Assembly (NCBI RefSeq): GCF_035917575.1
Contig: NZ_CP109090.1
Span: 3,162,001-3,226,000 of the forward strand
From: Streptomyces sp. NBC_01788
Lineage (GTDB): Bacteria > Actinomycetota > Actinomycetes > Streptomycetales > Streptomycetaceae
Direction: 5' to 3'
Length of the DNA stretch: 64,000 nucleotides
The notes beneath the pieces were generated by a model, which did not search any database, was not told the DNA's origin, and saw only the letters and a program-made list of their open reading frames with translations. Below, one piece after another: positions 54,282-64,000 of the stretch. The stretch's first letter is position 1; each line of letters begins with the position of its first letter. The translations under genes were made by a program, and so were the position numbers.

Positions 54282-54950
54282 TCAGTCGGCCAGCCGCTGC
54301 GCCTCCGCGACCGCCTCCCGCAGGGTGTCCACCACCGGCACGCCGACCTCCTCCAGGCTGGCCCGGCTGTGCGAGCCGCCGGTGTAGAGCACCGCCCGCG
54401 CCCCGACGCGCCGCGCGGCCACCGCGTCGTCCGCCGCGTCCCCGATCACCACCGTGCGCGCGGGGTGCACCGTCTCGGACAGCGCGCCCAGGTGCCGCAC
54501 CATGTGCTCGGCCTTGCTGCCGCCGGATCTCCCCGTTCTCCCGTCCACCCGGAGGAAGTGCGCCTCGATCCCGAAGCCCCGGACCAGCGGGACGAGGTCC
54601 TCGTGCCCGTACATGCTGAGGATCGACTGGCTGTGCCCGGCCGACGTCCATCCGGTGAGCAGGTCCACGACGCCCTCGGTCAGGGCGCATGCGGTGCGGT
54701 GCTCGGAGTAGTACCGGTGGAAGACGCCGTCCATCGCGTCCCACTCGGCCTCGGTGGGCAGCCGGCCCAGCAGCCGCTCGTAGAACTTCGGGATCGGCAC
54801 GCAGTACAGCGCGCGGTACTGCTCCAGTGTGATCGGCTCCATGCCCAGCTCGGCGAAAGCCGCGTTCGTCGCGCCTATGACCGCGTCGTTGTCGTGGAAC
54901 AGCGTGCCGTTCCAGTCCCAGACGATGTGCGCCCCTGACTGTTTCCCCAT
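54282..54950 (-). CDS. HAD-superfamily hydrolase (phosphatase-like)
   Basis: This is a 222-residue protein from ATG 54950 (MGKQSGAHIVWDWNGTLFHD); a TTG ten codons upstream is less likely. The HAD motifs are present: motif I DWNGTLFHD (nucleophile and acid Asp), motif II in QSILSMYGHED, a Lys in GSKAEHMVRH as motif III, and motif IV GDAADDAVAA. A helical cap follows motif I. This is the pattern of phosphoglycolate-phosphatase-like enzymes. The substrate cannot be deduced. It is cytoplasmic. Confidence 0.88.
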   Translation of the reverse strand: MGKQSGAHIVWDWNGTLFHDNDAVIGATNAAFAELGMEPITLEQYRALYCVPIPKFYERLLGRLPTEAEWDAMDGVFHRYYSEHRTACALTEGVVDLLTGWTSAGHSQSILSMYGHEDLVPLVRGFGIEAHFLRVDGRTGRSGGSKAEHMVRHLGALSETVHPARTVVIGDAADDAVAARRVGARAVLYTGGSHSRASLEEVGVPVVDTLREAVAEAQRLAD

Positions 54951-55042
54951 ACCGGAAAACGTACCCGCCGCCACTGACAATCAGGAGAGCGGCGGGTCGC
55001 GAGCCGTGGTCAGGTCGCGTGTGCCGTCGCGGTCCGCGGGCC

Positions 55043-55558
55043 TCAGCCGCCGAGCCCCACCAGGTTCGGGATCTCCTGCGTGGCGTACCAGAGCAGTTCG
55101 TGGTCCTCGGCGCCGTCCACGACGAACTGGGCGTCGTCGTCGTCCGCGTCCGCCGCCCCCAGGGCCCCGGCCGCGGCGGTCACGTCCGCCTCCGCGTCAC
55201 CGCCGTCGACGTGCACGGCGGCCGCCTTGGCCAGCCGCACCGGGCCGGCCACCCGGACCTCGCCGAGCGCGGCCGGGTCGAGCCCGCGGTCGGGGTCGGC
55301 CGTCGCCGCGCCGTCGGGCACGTCCACGGCGACCACCACGCGGCGCCGCGGGGCGCCCGGGTCCAGTGCCAGCAGTCGCAACGAGGCGAGCGCGGCCCGG
55401 TTCAGCGCGGCGTACTCCAGCTCCTCGATGTCGTCGGAGAGGCACCACTCGCGCAGCGCGGGCGTCACGGCGTACGCGGTGAGCGCCTCTGTCCCCAGCT
55501 CCCCCGTCTTGTGCGCCTCGGCGAGGCCCGAGAGGGTCAGGGGGACGTAGACACGCAT
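55043..55558 (-). CDS. Conserved actinobacterial protein, DUF6912-like
   Basis: This is a 171-residue protein with an N-terminal MRVYVPLTLSGLAEAHKTGE, a helical middle (LREWCLSDDIEELEYAALNRAALASL) and a C-terminal half rich in Ala/Asp (AGALGAADADDDDAQFVVD). It contains no membrane helix or catalytic motif that I recognise. The start matches what I recall of a small conserved actinobacterial family of unknown role. It lies 92 bp upstream of the HAD gene on the same strand and could share its transcript. Confidence 0.7.
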   Translation of the reverse strand: MRVYVPLTLSGLAEAHKTGELGTEALTAYAVTPALREWCLSDDIEELEYAALNRAALASLRLLALDPGAPRRRVVVAVDVPDGAATADPDRGLDPAALGEVRVAGPVRLAKAAAVHVDGGDAEADVTAAAGALGAADADDDDAQFVVDGAEDHELLWYATQEIPNLVGLGG

Positions 55559-55899
55559 GGCAGGCCGCTTTCGTGGTCGGAGGGCTCGCCGCCCGGACGG
55601 CCTTCAGGATACGTGCGGGAGTCCCCTTTCGAGTCCCCGGCCACACCTCCTGTCCGTCCACCGCACACCCCTCGTCTCACCCGGTACACCCCAGTCCCCG
55701 CACGGCCGACGACGCTCACGATCACACGGAGGGGTGAACTGGTCCACGGTCCGACGCGCGCCGGACCTTCCTTGCCGCGGCGCCCTCGGACCCGTACAAG
55801 AGCCCCAGCAGGAAGTTACTGCCCGGTACGAACGGGTCGGCCCTGGGCCGGCCCATGCCTGTGGGCGCCGACGCCGGGCACGACACCGAACGGGGACCC
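55559..55899. other. About 340 bp divergent intergenic region
   Basis: No gene is seen. It lies between the minus-strand conserved gene and the plus-strand Rv3235-type gene and should hold both promoters. No clear promoter boxes were recognised. Confidence 0.45.
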
Positions 55900-56862
55900 A
55901 TGAACAAGGTCATGACCAGGACCCAGCGCCGCCCGGGCGCCCACCCGCCGGGCCGCCGCGACCCCCGCCGCCCCGGCGGCCACCCACCCCGCACCCCGGG
56001 AGGAACCCTCCCCCGCACAGCCGACGACAACCCCCCGCCCCGCCACACCCCCGCGCTCCCCACCGGCCCCCGGGACACCCGCCCCCCAGCGACCCCCCTC
56101 GGCCCCCGCCGGACGCGTACCGGCACGCGGGCCTCAGGAGGCCCCGTACCGAGGCCGAACGGCACCGCCGCCCCGACGAGCCCACCCGTCGACCCGGTCG
56201 AGTCCCACAGGACGGGAACGGCACACACAGGCACCGACCCGGCAGCCCGCGCGGGCGTAGGTTCCGGGGCCGCCCCCGGTCGCACAGGGGACGCGGCCCG
56301 AGTCCTTCGGGCGGGTGCCTACCGGTCCGTGCCCGGCGCCGACGCGGACGCGGCCCTTGCCGCGGGTGCCGCAGGCGCGGCGGGCATCCGCGCACGTGGA
56401 GCAGCCCGCGCGGCAGGCGTCCGCGTCGGTGAGACCGCCCTCGCGGCGGGGATCGGCGCCGACGGACCCGCCCCGGCGGAGGCCGGGGCTCCCGGTGCCG
56501 CGCGGGCCGTTTCGCTGCCCATGGCCACCGATCTGTTCGCCGATCGGCTGCTCGCCGTGCTCAGCGGGCAGCGGCCCGTGCACTGGATGCTGCGGCACAC
56601 CGCGGGCCGCGCCTACGACGAGCTCGCGTGGCTCGCCGAGCGCGGCACGCTGCGCACCCGCGGCGCCCGCCCCGTCGTGCGCGACATCGGCTACTACGAG
56701 CCCCGCCCGGGCGCCGTGGAGGCCTTCGCCCGCATCGGCGCGGGCGACCAGTTGCGCGCGATGGCGTTCCGCCTGGAACAGGGCCGCGACCGGCGCTGGC
56801 GCTGCACCGCAGTGGAACTGGGCGGCCCTCGCATGCCTCGCACGAGGGACGACCTGCCCTGA
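55900..56862 (+). CDS. Rv3235-family protein with low-complexity N-terminus
   Basis: The protein has 320 residues from ATG 55900. The first about 200 residues are low-complexity Pro/Arg/Thr and then Ala/Gly-rich. The C-terminal about 115 residues form a conserved domain: DLFADRLLAVLSGQRPVHWMLRHTAG, AYDELAWLAERGTLR, YEPRPGAVEAFARIGAG, RRWRCTAVELGGPR. This is the Rv3235-type domain, commonly found beside secA in actinobacteria, as here (convergent, 89 bp apart). Its function is unknown. The long disordered N-terminus could also mean that the true start lies further downstream, for example at the ATG at about 56521. Confidence 0.75.
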   Translation: MNKVMTRTQRRPGAHPPGRRDPRRPGGHPPRTPGGTLPRTADDNPPPRHTPALPTGPRDTRPPATPLGPRRTRTGTRASGGPVPRPNGTAAPTSPPVDPVESHRTGTAHTGTDPAARAGVGSGAAPGRTGDAARVLRAGAYRSVPGADADAALAAGAAGAAGIRARGAARAAGVRVGETALAAGIGADGPAPAEAGAPGAARAVSLPMATDLFADRLLAVLSGQRPVHWMLRHTAGRAYDELAWLAERGTLRTRGARPVVRDIGYYEPRPGAVEAFARIGAGDQLRAMAFRLEQGRDRRWRCTAVELGGPRMPRTRDDLP

Positions 56863-56883
56863 CGGCGAACCGCGGCCAAACCG

Positions 56884-56916
56884 AAGGGCCGGACACCCCG
56901 AGGGTGCCCGGCCCTT
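56884..56916. terminator. Bidirectional terminator between the Rv3235-type gene and secA
   Basis: A 15-bp stem with one mismatch (56884-56898 with 56902-56916) lies between convergent stops. Confidence 0.75.
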
Positions 56917-56951
56917 CCCCGGCCGCTGCCGGATGTCTCAGTGAGCGGCGG

Positions 56952-59768
56952 TCACTTCTTGCGGCGGCGCCCGGCCTTCGCCTGCTTGCGCCGCTCCGCA
57001 CGCGTGAGGCCGTCGGCCTCCGAGCGCACGGGCTCGCCGTCCGTGGAGAACTCACCCTCGACGATGCCGCCCTCGCCGTCCACGGTCGGCGCCGAGAAGT
57101 GCAGGTCACGCCGCTGCGGCGCGTCCAGCCCCTTGGCCCGGATCTCCGGGCGCGCGCCGGCCTGCGCCGGAACCGCGTCGTGCTTCTCCAGGTCGGCCAC
57201 CGGCTTCGTGTCCTCGACCGGCACCTCCTCGACCTGCTGCTCGACCTGGACCTCCAGGTTGAACAGGTAGCCGACGGACTCCTCCTTGATGCCCTCCATC
57301 ATCGCGGTGAACATGTCGAAGCCCTCGCGCTGGTACTCGACCAGCGGGTCCTTCTGCGCCATCGCGCGCAGGCCGATGCCCTCCTGGAGATAGTCCATCT
57401 CGTAGAGGTGCTCGCGCCACTTGCGGTCCAGCACCGACAGCACCACCCGGCGCTCCAGCTCACGCATGATCTCCGAGCCGAGCTGCGCCTCGCGGGCCTC
57501 GTACTGCTCGCGGACGTCGTCCTCGATGGACTCGCTGATGAACTCCGCCGTCAGACCCGCGCGGTCCCCGGCCGCCTCCTCCAGCTCCTCGATGGTGATC
57601 TTCACCGGGTAGAGCTGCTTGAAGGCGCCCCACAGCCGGTCGAGATCCCAGTCCTCCGGGAAGCCCTCGGCGGTCTCCGCGCCGACGTACGCGTCGATGG
57701 TGTCGCTCATGAAGTGGAGCACCTGCTCCTGCAGGTCCTCGCCCTCCAGGACGCGGCGCCGCTCGCCGTAGATGACCTCGCGCTGCCGGTTGAGCACCTC
57801 GTCGTACTTGAGAACGTTCTTGCGCGTCTCGAAGTTCTGCTGCTCGACCTGCGACTGGGCGGACGCGATCGCGCGCGTGACCATCTTGTTCTCGATCGGC
57901 ACGTCGTCCGGCACGTTCGCCATCGACATCACGCGCTCGACCATCTGCGCCTTGAACAGACGCATCAGGTCGTCGCCCAGGGAGAGGTAGAAGCGGGACT
58001 CGCCCGGGTCGCCCTGACGGCCGCTACGACCGCGCAGCTGGTTGTCGATACGACGCGACTCGTGCCGCTCGGTGCCGAGCACGTACAGGCCGCCGAGCCG
58101 CTCGACCTCGTCCTTCTCGGCCTTGACCGCCGCCTCGGCGCGCTGCAACGCCTCCGGCAGGGCCCCCGCCCACTCCTCGATGTGCTCCTCGGGGTCGAGG
58201 CCGCGCTGGCGCAGCTCCGCCTCGGCGAGGTCCTCCGGGTTGCCGCCGAGCTTGATGTCCGTACCGCGGCCGGCCATGTTCGTCGCCACGGTCACCGCGC
58301 CCCTGCGGCCGGCCTGGGCGACGATCGACGCCTCGCGCTCGTGGTGCTTGGCGTTGAGCACCTCGTGCTGGACGCCGCGCTTACTGAGCTGCTGCGAGAG
58401 GTACTCCGACTTCTCCACCGAGGTGGTGCCGACCAGGATCGGCTGGCCCTTCTCGTGCTTCTCGGCGATGTCGTCGACGACCGCCTCGAACTTGGCGACC
58501 TCGGTGCGGTAGATCAGGTCCGCCTGGTCCTTGCGGACCATCGGCTTGTTGGTCGGGATCGGGACCACGCCGAGCTTGTAGATCTGGTGGAACTCGGCGG
58601 CCTCGGTCATCGCCGTACCGGTCATGCCGGAGAGCTTGCCGTAGAGGCGGAAGAAGTTCTGCAGGGTGATCGTGGCGAGCGTCTGGTTCTCGTCCTTGAT
58701 GTCCACCCCCTCCTTCGCCTCGATCGCCTGGTGCATGCCCTCGTTGTAGCGGCGGCCGGCGAGGATACGGCCGGTGTGCTCGTCGACGATCATGACCTCG
58801 CCGTCGATGACGACGTAGTCCTTGTCTTTCTTGAAGAGCTCCTTGGCCTTGATGGCGTTGTTCAGGTAGCCCACGAGCGGGGTGTTCACCGACTCGTAGA
58901 GGTTGTCGATGCCCAGCCAATCCTCGACCTTGGAGACACCGGCCTCGTGGATGGCGACCGTGCGCTTCTTCTCGTCGACGTCGTAGTCACCGGTCTCCTC
59001 GACGCCCTTGAGCGGGTTGCCCGCCTCGCCCTTCTTCAGGCGGGTGACCAGCTTGGCGAAGTCGCCGTACCACTTGGTGGCCTGGTCGGCCGGGCCGGAG
59101 ATGATCAGCGGCGTACGGGCCTCGTCGACGAGGATGGAGTCGACCTCGTCGACGATCGCGAAGTTGTGGCCGCGCTGGACGAGCTCGTCCTGGGACCACG
59201 CCATGTTGTCGCGGAGGTAGTCGAAGCCGAACTCGTTGTTCGTGCCGTAGGTGATGTCGCAGCCGTACTGCTCGCGGCGCTGGGCCGGCGTCATGTTCGC
59301 GAGGATGCAGCCGACGGACAGACCCAGGAACCTGTGGACGCGGCCCATCATCTCCGAGTCGCGCTCGGCCAGGTAGTCGTTGACCGTGATGATGTGCACG
59401 CCGTCGCCCGAGATCGCGTTCAGGTAGGCGGGCAGGGTGCCGACCAGGGTCTTGCCCTCGCCGGTCTTCATCTCGGCGACATAACCCAGATGCAGGGCGG
59501 CGCCGCCCATCAGCTGGACGTCGTAGTGCCGCTGGCCGAGGACACGCTTGGCCGCCTCGCGCACCGTGGCGAACGCCTCGGGGAGCAGGTCGTCCAGGCT
59601 CTCGCCGTCCGCGTACCGCTGCTTGTACTCATCGGTGAGGGCACGCAGATCGGCGTCGGAGAGGGCGACGAAGTCCTCTTCGATGGAGTTGACCTGGCCC
59701 GCGATGCGGTGCAGCTTGCGCAGGATCTTGCCTTCGCCTGCACGCATGATCTTCGAGAGGACGGACAC
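56952..59768 (-). CDS. secA: Preprotein translocase ATPase SecA
   Basis: This is a 938-residue protein from GTG 59768, with AAGGAG upstream; the open frame extends far beyond but this is the SecA start ([16 protein letters not shown]). Motifs are Walker A in [40 protein letters not shown] (DEAD-type), [12 protein letters not shown] and [20 protein letters not shown]. The C-terminus is basic ([18 protein letters not shown]) and lacks the Cys-rich zinc motif of E. coli SecA. It drives unfolded preproteins through SecYEG and would export, for example, the LAETG and lipoprotein precursors seen here. Confidence 0.97.
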   Translation of the reverse strand: MSVLSKIMRAGEGKILRKLHRIAGQVNSIEEDFVALSDADLRALTDEYKQRYADGESLDDLLPEAFATVREAAKRVLGQRHYDVQLMGGAALHLGYVAEMKTGEGKTLVGTLPAYLNAISGDGVHIITVNDYLAERDSEMMGRVHRFLGLSVGCILANMTPAQRREQYGCDITYGTNNEFGFDYLRDNMAWSQDELVQRGHNFAIVDEVDSILVDEARTPLIISGPADQATKWYGDFAKLVTRLKKGEAGNPLKGVEETGDYDVDEKKRTVAIHEAGVSKVEDWLGIDNLYESVNTPLVGYLNNAIKAKELFKKDKDYVVIDGEVMIVDEHTGRILAGRRYNEGMHQAIEAKEGVDIKDENQTLATITLQNFFRLYGKLSGMTGTAMTEAAEFHQIYKLGVVPIPTNKPMVRKDQADLIYRTEVAKFEAVVDDIAEKHEKGQPILVGTTSVEKSEYLSQQLSKRGVQHEVLNAKHHEREASIVAQAGRRGAVTVATNMAGRGTDIKLGGNPEDLAEAELRQRGLDPEEHIEEWAGALPEALQRAEAAVKAEKDEVERLGGLYVLGTERHESRRIDNQLRGRSGRQGDPGESRFYLSLGDDLMRLFKAQMVERVMSMANVPDDVPIENKMVTRAIASAQSQVEQQNFETRKNVLKYDEVLNRQREVIYGERRRVLEGEDLQEQVLHFMSDTIDAYVGAETAEGFPEDWDLDRLWGAFKQLYPVKITIEELEEAAGDRAGLTAEFISESIEDDVREQYEAREAQLGSEIMRELERRVVLSVLDRKWREHLYEMDYLQEGIGLRAMAQKDPLVEYQREGFDMFTAMMEGIKEESVGYLFNLEVQVEQQVEEVPVEDTKPVADLEKHDAVPAQAGARPEIRAKGLDAPQRRDLHFSAPTVDGEGGIVEGEFSTDGEPVRSEADGLTRAERRKQAKAGRRRKK

Positions 59769-60065
59769 GGGGGTTGGTCTCCTTGCCGGTCGGGCCTGGG
59801 ACGGTTGGTTTCCATTGACGTACTGAGCAACGGCCATCGTATGCGAGGACACGGCCGAGCCGGGAGGGCCTGCCGCAAGGCCACCCGTCCGCAGCTTCGC
59901 GGGGCCTCCACGGGGACAACGTCCGGGGGGCGCGGATGGTGCCGTGTTCCGGCGGCGATTTGCGCGAATTGTGATCACTTCTTCGCGCGGTGGGGATGCG
60001 GTCGGCCCGTGGCACGCCGGGAAAAAGTATGGCGGCCCTCGCGGCCCCCCGAGCAGAATCGGGCG

Positions 60066-60644
60066 ATGGAACCCGTCACGCTCACCACGGACCGTCTGCT
60101 CCTGCGCACGCTCCTTCCCGGGGACTCCGACGCGGTGTACGCGGCCGCGCAGGACCCGGACATCCAGCGCTGGCTCTCCCAGCTCCCCTCGCCGTACCTG
60201 CCCGAGCACGCGCGGAGTTTCACCGAGGACATGGTCCCGGTGGGCTGGGCCAACGGTTCGATGTTCACCTTCGGCCTCTTCCTGGCCGGCGCCTCGGGAG
60301 ACCTCGTGGGCACGCTCGGCATGACGATGCGGTCGCTGGGCGAGGCCGAGATCGGCTACTGGGCCACGAAGGAGCACCGCGGCAACGGCTACGTGACCGA
60401 GGCCTCCCTCGCCGTCGCCCGCTGGGCCTTCACCCAGCTCGCCGTGGACCGCCTGGAGTGGCGCGCCGAGGTCGGCAACCACGCCTCCCGCGCGGTCGCC
60501 GAACGGGTCGGCTTCACCGTGGAGGGCATCCTCCGCTCGGGGCTCAACAACAAGGGGGTACGACGGGACTGCTGGGTGGGCTCCCTGCTGCCGTCCGACC
60601 TGAGCCTGCCCTCGGCGGCGCCGTACCTGCCCGCGCCGGCCTAG
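60066..60644 (+). CDS. GNAT-family N-acetyltransferase (RimJ/RimL-like)
   Basis: This is a 192-residue protein from ATG 60066 ([20 protein letters not shown]). It has the RimJ/RimL pattern: TDRLLLR start, [18 protein letters not shown] for acetyl-CoA binding, and [22 protein letters not shown] near the end. It would transfer an acetyl group to an amine of a protein or small molecule in the cytoplasm. It is divergent from secA across about 300 bp in which no other gene is seen. Confidence 0.9.
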   Translation: MEPVTLTTDRLLLRTLLPGDSDAVYAAAQDPDIQRWLSQLPSPYLPEHARSFTEDMVPVGWANGSMFTFGLFLAGASGDLVGTLGMTMRSLGEAEIGYWATKEHRGNGYVTEASLAVARWAFTQLAVDRLEWRAEVGNHASRAVAERVGFTVEGILRSGLNNKGVRRDCWVGSLLPSDLSLPSAAPYLPAPA

Positions 60645-60827
60645 TGACCTGCCGCCCGTCGGCTGCCGGCTTTCGTGTCCACTGACGGCTGACGGAAGGC
60701 GGCTGATGGCCGGCTGAGGTCTCGTGCGCACCGGCGGCCGACGGTGCCGCTTTCGTGTGCACCGGCGGCCGGCGGCGAAAGCGCAGCTCAGCCCGCGTTG
60801 TCGGTGCCGCCCTCTATCGTGCGGGCC

Positions 60828-62030
60828 ATGACCTCGCTCCCGCGTCCCAGCACCGACCTCTCGGCGGACGAAGCCCGCCGCCTAGCCCTGCGCGCCCAGG
60901 GTTTCCTCGGCGTGCCCGACCGGCGGTCCGGCGTGCGCGGCGTCCTGCGGCACCTCGGCGCGGTCCAGCTCGACACCATCTCGGTGCTCGCCCGCTCCCA
61001 CGAGCTCGTGCCCTACGCCCGCCTGGGCGCGGTCGGCCGCAGGACCGTCGAGCGGGCCTACTGGACGGCCGCGTCCACGGGCGCGCCGTCGGAGCGTCCG
61101 CACGCCTTCGAGTACTGGTCGCACGCCGCCTGCATCCTGCCCATCGAGGAGTGGCCCCACTTCGCCTTCCGCCGCCGCGCCTACCGCAACCGCCCGCACT
61201 GGAACCACGAACTGCCCGACGGCGCCTACGAGCAGGTCGTCAAGCAGTTGCACGCCGAGGGCCCGTTGACGGCGACGGAGCTGGGCGGGGCCAAGAGGAC
61301 CAGCGAGTGGTGGGACTGGTCGGGCGCCAAGGTCGCCGTCGAGCGCGCCCTGATGTACGGCGAGGTGGTCTGCGTGGAGCGCCGGGGCTGGAAGCGGGTG
61401 TACGACCTCGCCGAGCGCGCCGTCCCCGGGGAGCTGCTGCACGACGAGCTGGACGACACCGAGTGCCTGCGCCGGCTGGTCCGGCTGGCCGGCCAGTCCC
61501 TGGGCGTGGGCACCCGCGCGGACATCGCGGACTACCACCGCCTCAAGACCGAGCAGGTCGACGAGGTGATCGGGGACTCCGGGCTGGTCCCGGTCACGGT
61601 CGAGGGCTGGTCCAAGCCGGCCTGGGCGGACCCGGAGGCGCTGGCGACGCCCCCACGCGGCCGCCACCGCACCACGCTGCTGTCCCCGTTCGACTCGCTG
61701 GTCTGGGAGCGGGCGCGCACCGAGCGGATCTTCGGCTTCACCCACCGCCTGGAGGCCTACGTCCCCAAGCAGAAGCGGGTCCACGGCTACTTCGCGATGC
61801 CCGTGCTCGCCGGCGGCCGTCTCGTCGGCCGTGTGGACCCCGCCCGGGAGGGCCGCACCCTCGTGGCCAAGCAGGTCACCCTGGACGGCGTCCGGTCCGT
61901 GCCCGCGGTCGCCCAGGCGCTCGTCGAGGCGGCGAGCTGGGTGGACTGCACGGACGTGCGCGTGGAGCGGGTGGAAGCGCCCGAGCTGCGCGAGCCCCTC
62001 GTGCTGGAGCTGGCCCGCGCCGTCGGCTGA
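60828..62030 (+). CDS. Winged-helix DNA-binding protein, YcaQ/AlkX-type DNA glycosylase family
   Basis: This is a 400-residue protein from ATG 60828. The HTH_42-type fold is suggested by [54 protein letters not shown] and [20 protein letters not shown]. The QxD motif (QLDTI) reported as catalytic in YcaQ-family interstrand-crosslink glycosylases is present. Many actinomycetes carry such proteins, some for self-resistance to DNA-damaging metabolites. No biosynthetic genes adjoin it, so a housekeeping repair role is the simpler inference. Confidence 0.85.
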   Translation: MTSLPRPSTDLSADEARRLALRAQGFLGVPDRRSGVRGVLRHLGAVQLDTISVLARSHELVPYARLGAVGRRTVERAYWTAASTGAPSERPHAFEYWSHAACILPIEEWPHFAFRRRAYRNRPHWNHELPDGAYEQVVKQLHAEGPLTATELGGAKRTSEWWDWSGAKVAVERALMYGEVVCVERRGWKRVYDLAERAVPGELLHDELDDTECLRRLVRLAGQSLGVGTRADIADYHRLKTEQVDEVIGDSGLVPVTVEGWSKPAWADPEALATPPRGRHRTTLLSPFDSLVWERARTERIFGFTHRLEAYVPKQKRVHGYFAMPVLAGGRLVGRVDPAREGRTLVAKQVTLDGVRSVPAVAQALVEAASWVDCTDVRVERVEAPELREPLVLELARAVG

Positions 62031-62054
62031 CCGTCCGGGCAGCGCCGCCGGGCG

Positions 62055-62801
62055 CTACCGGATCTCCAGGATCTTCTCCCGCATCGCGTAGACCACGGCC
62101 TCCATCCTGGAGTGCAGCTGGAGCTTCTCCAGGATGTTGCGGACGTGGTTCTTCACCGTGTTCTCGGAGATGAACAACTCCTTGGCGATGTCCCTGTTGT
62201 TCATCCCTGTGGCGACGAGCTTGAGCACCTCCAGCTCACGGTCCGTCAGCCGGGGAGCGGGGACGAGACGGCGCTCGTCGGTCCGCTGGATCATCGACTT
62301 GAACTCGGTGAGCAACTTCGACGCCATGGAGGGGCTGATCTGCGACTGTCCGTCGGCCACGGCGCGAATCGCGGTGGACACCTCGTCCGTGGAGATCTCC
62401 TTGAGGAGGTAGCCGGTGGCGCCGGCCTTGATCGCCTCGTAGAGGTCGGCCTCCTCGTCGCTGATCGTCAGCATGATGATCTTGGCGCTGGGCGCGACCT
62501 CCTTGATGGACGTGCACGCCTCGATCCCGCCGCGCTTGGGCATGCGGACGTCCATCAGGATGATGTCGGGCAGCAGGTCGGCGGCCTTGTCGACGGCTTC
62601 GGCGCCGTCGCCCGCCTCTCCGACCACCTGGATGTCCTCCTCAGCGGCGAGCACGATCTCCAGGCCTCGGCGGAAGAGGGCATGGTCGTCCACGACAAGG
62701 ACTCTGATCGGCTCCTTGCGCGCAGTCCCCGCTTCCGGTCCCACGCCGACGGCGCCGCCGTCGGCGTCCCCGGCCCGCATCGGTCCGAAGCTGTCCGCCA
62801 T
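62055..62801 (-). CDS. NarL/LuxR-family response regulator
   Basis: This is a 248-residue protein from ATG 62801, with GGGGAGGAA upstream; an in-frame extension is unlikely. A 35-residue Gly/Asp-rich leader precedes the receiver domain (VLVVDDHALFRRGLEIVL, phospho-acceptor in DIILMDVRMPKRGG, Lys in GYLLKEISTDE). The LuxR helix-turn-helix ends the protein (LTDRELEVLKLVATGMNNRD, ISENTVKNHVRNILEKL). No kinase gene is within view. It lies between hpf and the YcaQ-type gene, an arrangement I associate with Streptomyces chromosomes. Its stimulus is unknown. Confidence 0.92.
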   Translation of the reverse strand: MADSFGPMRAGDADGGAVGVGPEAGTARKEPIRVLVVDDHALFRRGLEIVLAAEEDIQVVGEAGDGAEAVDKAADLLPDIILMDVRMPKRGGIEACTSIKEVAPSAKIIMLTISDEEADLYEAIKAGATGYLLKEISTDEVSTAIRAVADGQSQISPSMASKLLTEFKSMIQRTDERRLVPAPRLTDRELEVLKLVATGMNNRDIAKELFISENTVKNHVRNILEKLQLHSRMEAVVYAMREKILEIR

Positions 62802-62856
62802 CGTTGTTCCTCCCCCTGAGGCTGTGGCCCGGTCTGTGGTGCTGTGGCCAACCCAA

Positions 62857-62885
62857 GGCAACGGCCCATCGGTTGGGCCGTTGCC
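62857..62885 (-). terminator. Terminator downstream of hpf
   Basis: A perfect 12-bp stem (GGCAACGGCCCA at 62857-62868 with 62874-62885) and a 5-base loop lie between the hpf stop (63016) and the response-regulator start (62801). Confidence 0.75.
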
Positions 62886-63015
62886 GCCATGATTCCATGT
62901 CCGGCCGGCACTGCGGTGACCAAGCGCCGTGTGAAGGGGGCGCACACCGATGCCCCTGGGGGCGCACACCGCGCTCCAGGGGCACCGTCACAGCTGTTGT
63001 TGCCGGCCGGGTGGC

Positions 63016-63702
63016 TCAACCGCCCAGCGTGCCGCCCGCCTCGGGCGCCTGAGTGACCATCGTGTCCGTCCTGAGGTGGATCACTCCGTAGTCATAAGCA
63101 TGCCGCCGGTAGACGACGCTGGGTTCCTTGGTCTCGGAGTCGACGAAGAGATAGAAGTCGTGCCCGACCAGTTCCATCTCGTAGAGGGCCTGGTCGAGGG
63201 TCATCGGGGCAGCGACGTGGGTCTTCTCGCGCACGACGAGGGGTCCGTCCCCCTGCACCTCCAGCGAGCCGACCTTCTTGGTGGGCACCTGGCCCGCGTC
63301 CGCTTCCGTGGCGGTCTGACCGCTGCCGTTCAGCGTGGCCGCACCGGGGACGTGGTCGGGGACCTCGGCGGCCGAGATCCGGCGTGCGCCACGCCGCGAG
63401 AAACGCTTGTCGTGCTGCTTGCGCAGCCGGGCCCCGAGCTTCTCCGCCGCCAGGTCGAGCGCGGCGTACGGATCGCTGGCCGCCGCCTCCGCCCGGATCA
63501 CCGGACCGCGGGAGCGGAGGGTGATCTCCACCCGGTCGCAGCGGTCGGCCTGTCGGGGGTTGGGCTCCTTGGACACCTCGACGTCGAGGCTGATCACCTT
63601 GCCATCGAGCTTCTGGATCTTCTCCAGGTTCAGCTTCTCGGCCACGTGCTTGCGGAACCGCTCGGGCACCTCGGTCTTGCGGCCCTTGACGACGATGTCC
63701 AC
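63016..63702 (-). CDS. hpf: Long-form ribosome hibernation promoting factor
   Basis: The protein has 228 residues from GTG 63702 (VDIVVKGRKTEVPERFRKHV), with GGAG seven bases upstream. The open frame upstream of this start is not protein-like. The N-terminal HPF/RaiA domain has VEVSKEPNPRQADRCDRVEI and AAASDPYAALDLAAEKLGARL. After a linker, the C-terminal dimerisation domain has MTLDQALYEMELVGHDFYLF and SVVYRRHAYDYGVIHL. The long form alone pairs 70S ribosomes into inactive 100S dimers in stationary phase. It has its own terminator. Confidence 0.95.
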   Translation of the reverse strand: MDIVVKGRKTEVPERFRKHVAEKLNLEKIQKLDGKVISLDVEVSKEPNPRQADRCDRVEITLRSRGPVIRAEAAASDPYAALDLAAEKLGARLRKQHDKRFSRRGARRISAAEVPDHVPGAATLNGSGQTATEADAGQVPTKKVGSLEVQGDGPLVVREKTHVAAPMTLDQALYEMELVGHDFYLFVDSETKEPSVVYRRHAYDYGVIHLRTDTMVTQAPEAGGTLGG

Positions 63703-64000
63703 GCAGAACTCCGTTCCCGGATCGCTCCGCTCCGACGGCGGAGCATCTCCCTTGTGCACCCGGTTCCGGTGAGCTCCGGAACCTCGGACTCGGTGACGTC
63801 CACCTCCTCCTCCCCCGCGGGCGAGATCTCCACCCGACCGGTACGGGTGATGGCGAAAAACCCGCAGCACGGCATTCGGATATGGCGGGGATGGCCTGCG
63901 CCTTTCCCTCACATCCCGAACATATCTCGCCCGGACGGATGACGTCACCCTCTACTGCCGCGTACCTCCGTTCAGGTGAATTGACCCGCTCATTACCTGC
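63703..64000. other. Region upstream of hpf, no gene seen
   Basis: These 298 bp should contain the hpf promoter on the minus strand. No convincing coding frame or promoter pair was recognised before the window edge. Confidence 0.45.

Noticed and set aside
53596-54744. Several open frames on both strands around the glutamate dehydrogenase promoter
   Set aside because: They are Pro/Arg-rich, overlap each other, lack ribosome sites and show no domain.

Overview
The window is high-GC DNA with Streptomyces codon use. It reads as a Streptomyces chromosome: an accessory, partly mobile left end (about 1-15.9 kb) sits against a conserved core (about 15.9-64 kb). The transfer-messenger RNA tag (ANTKRDSSQQAFALAA), the ftsE-ftsX-S41 peptidase-smpB-ssrA order, the prfB, secA and hpf genes, and the many LuxR-type regulators, Ser/Thr kinases and cell-wall glycopolymer genes all fit an actinomycete.

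Accessory region. An XRE-type regulator (cut by the window edge) faces an anti-sigma-like ATPase. A minus-strand group of a response regulator, a membrane protein and a very small membrane protein is interrupted by an intact IS1182-type element (1185-3080, 6-bp target duplication). An intact IS4-type element (4788-6241, 8-bp duplication) follows. From 6260 to 13744 lies a polymorphic-toxin locus. It has a 2,111-residue secreted RHS/YD-repeat protein with a low-GC C-terminal tip, a small two-helix membrane protein behind it, a displaced second RHS C-terminal module whose core is broken by a 2-nt deletion and a nonsense codon, and a second small two-helix membrane protein. A NarL-type histidine kinase with no adjacent regulator, and a VapBC-like toxin-antitoxin pair with a repeated operator, lie between the RHS locus and the 3' end of ssrA, a classical island integration site.

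Core, 15.9-26 kb. tmRNA, SmpB, an S41 peptidase, FtsX and FtsE are co-oriented. Upstream are a sortase-type (LAETG) surface protein with a 12-unit 15-bp repeat, release factor 2, and two membrane-anchored Ser/Thr kinases. A divergent 1,326-residue FHA/P-loop protein (26.5-30.4 kb) is a plausible partner or substrate of the kinases.

Core, 30.6-48.5 kb. A carbohydrate ABC importer (binding lipoprotein and two permeases, one with a large insert) precedes a surface-glycopolymer cluster. That cluster contains two tandem GT2-CDP-glycerol transferase fusions, two multi-pass GT-C-like proteins, a GT2 enzyme, GalE, a TetR regulator with paired palindromes, and a two-gene polysaccharide ABC exporter. 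A convergent multi-pass protein ends it.

Core, 48.7-64 kb. This part carries the large NAD-dependent glutamate dehydrogenase, a HAD hydrolase, a small conserved protein, an Rv3235-type protein convergent with secA, a GNAT acetyltransferase, a YcaQ-type winged-helix protein, a second NarL-type regulator and the long-form hibernation factor hpf. All assignments come from reading the sequence and translations; no database search was run.
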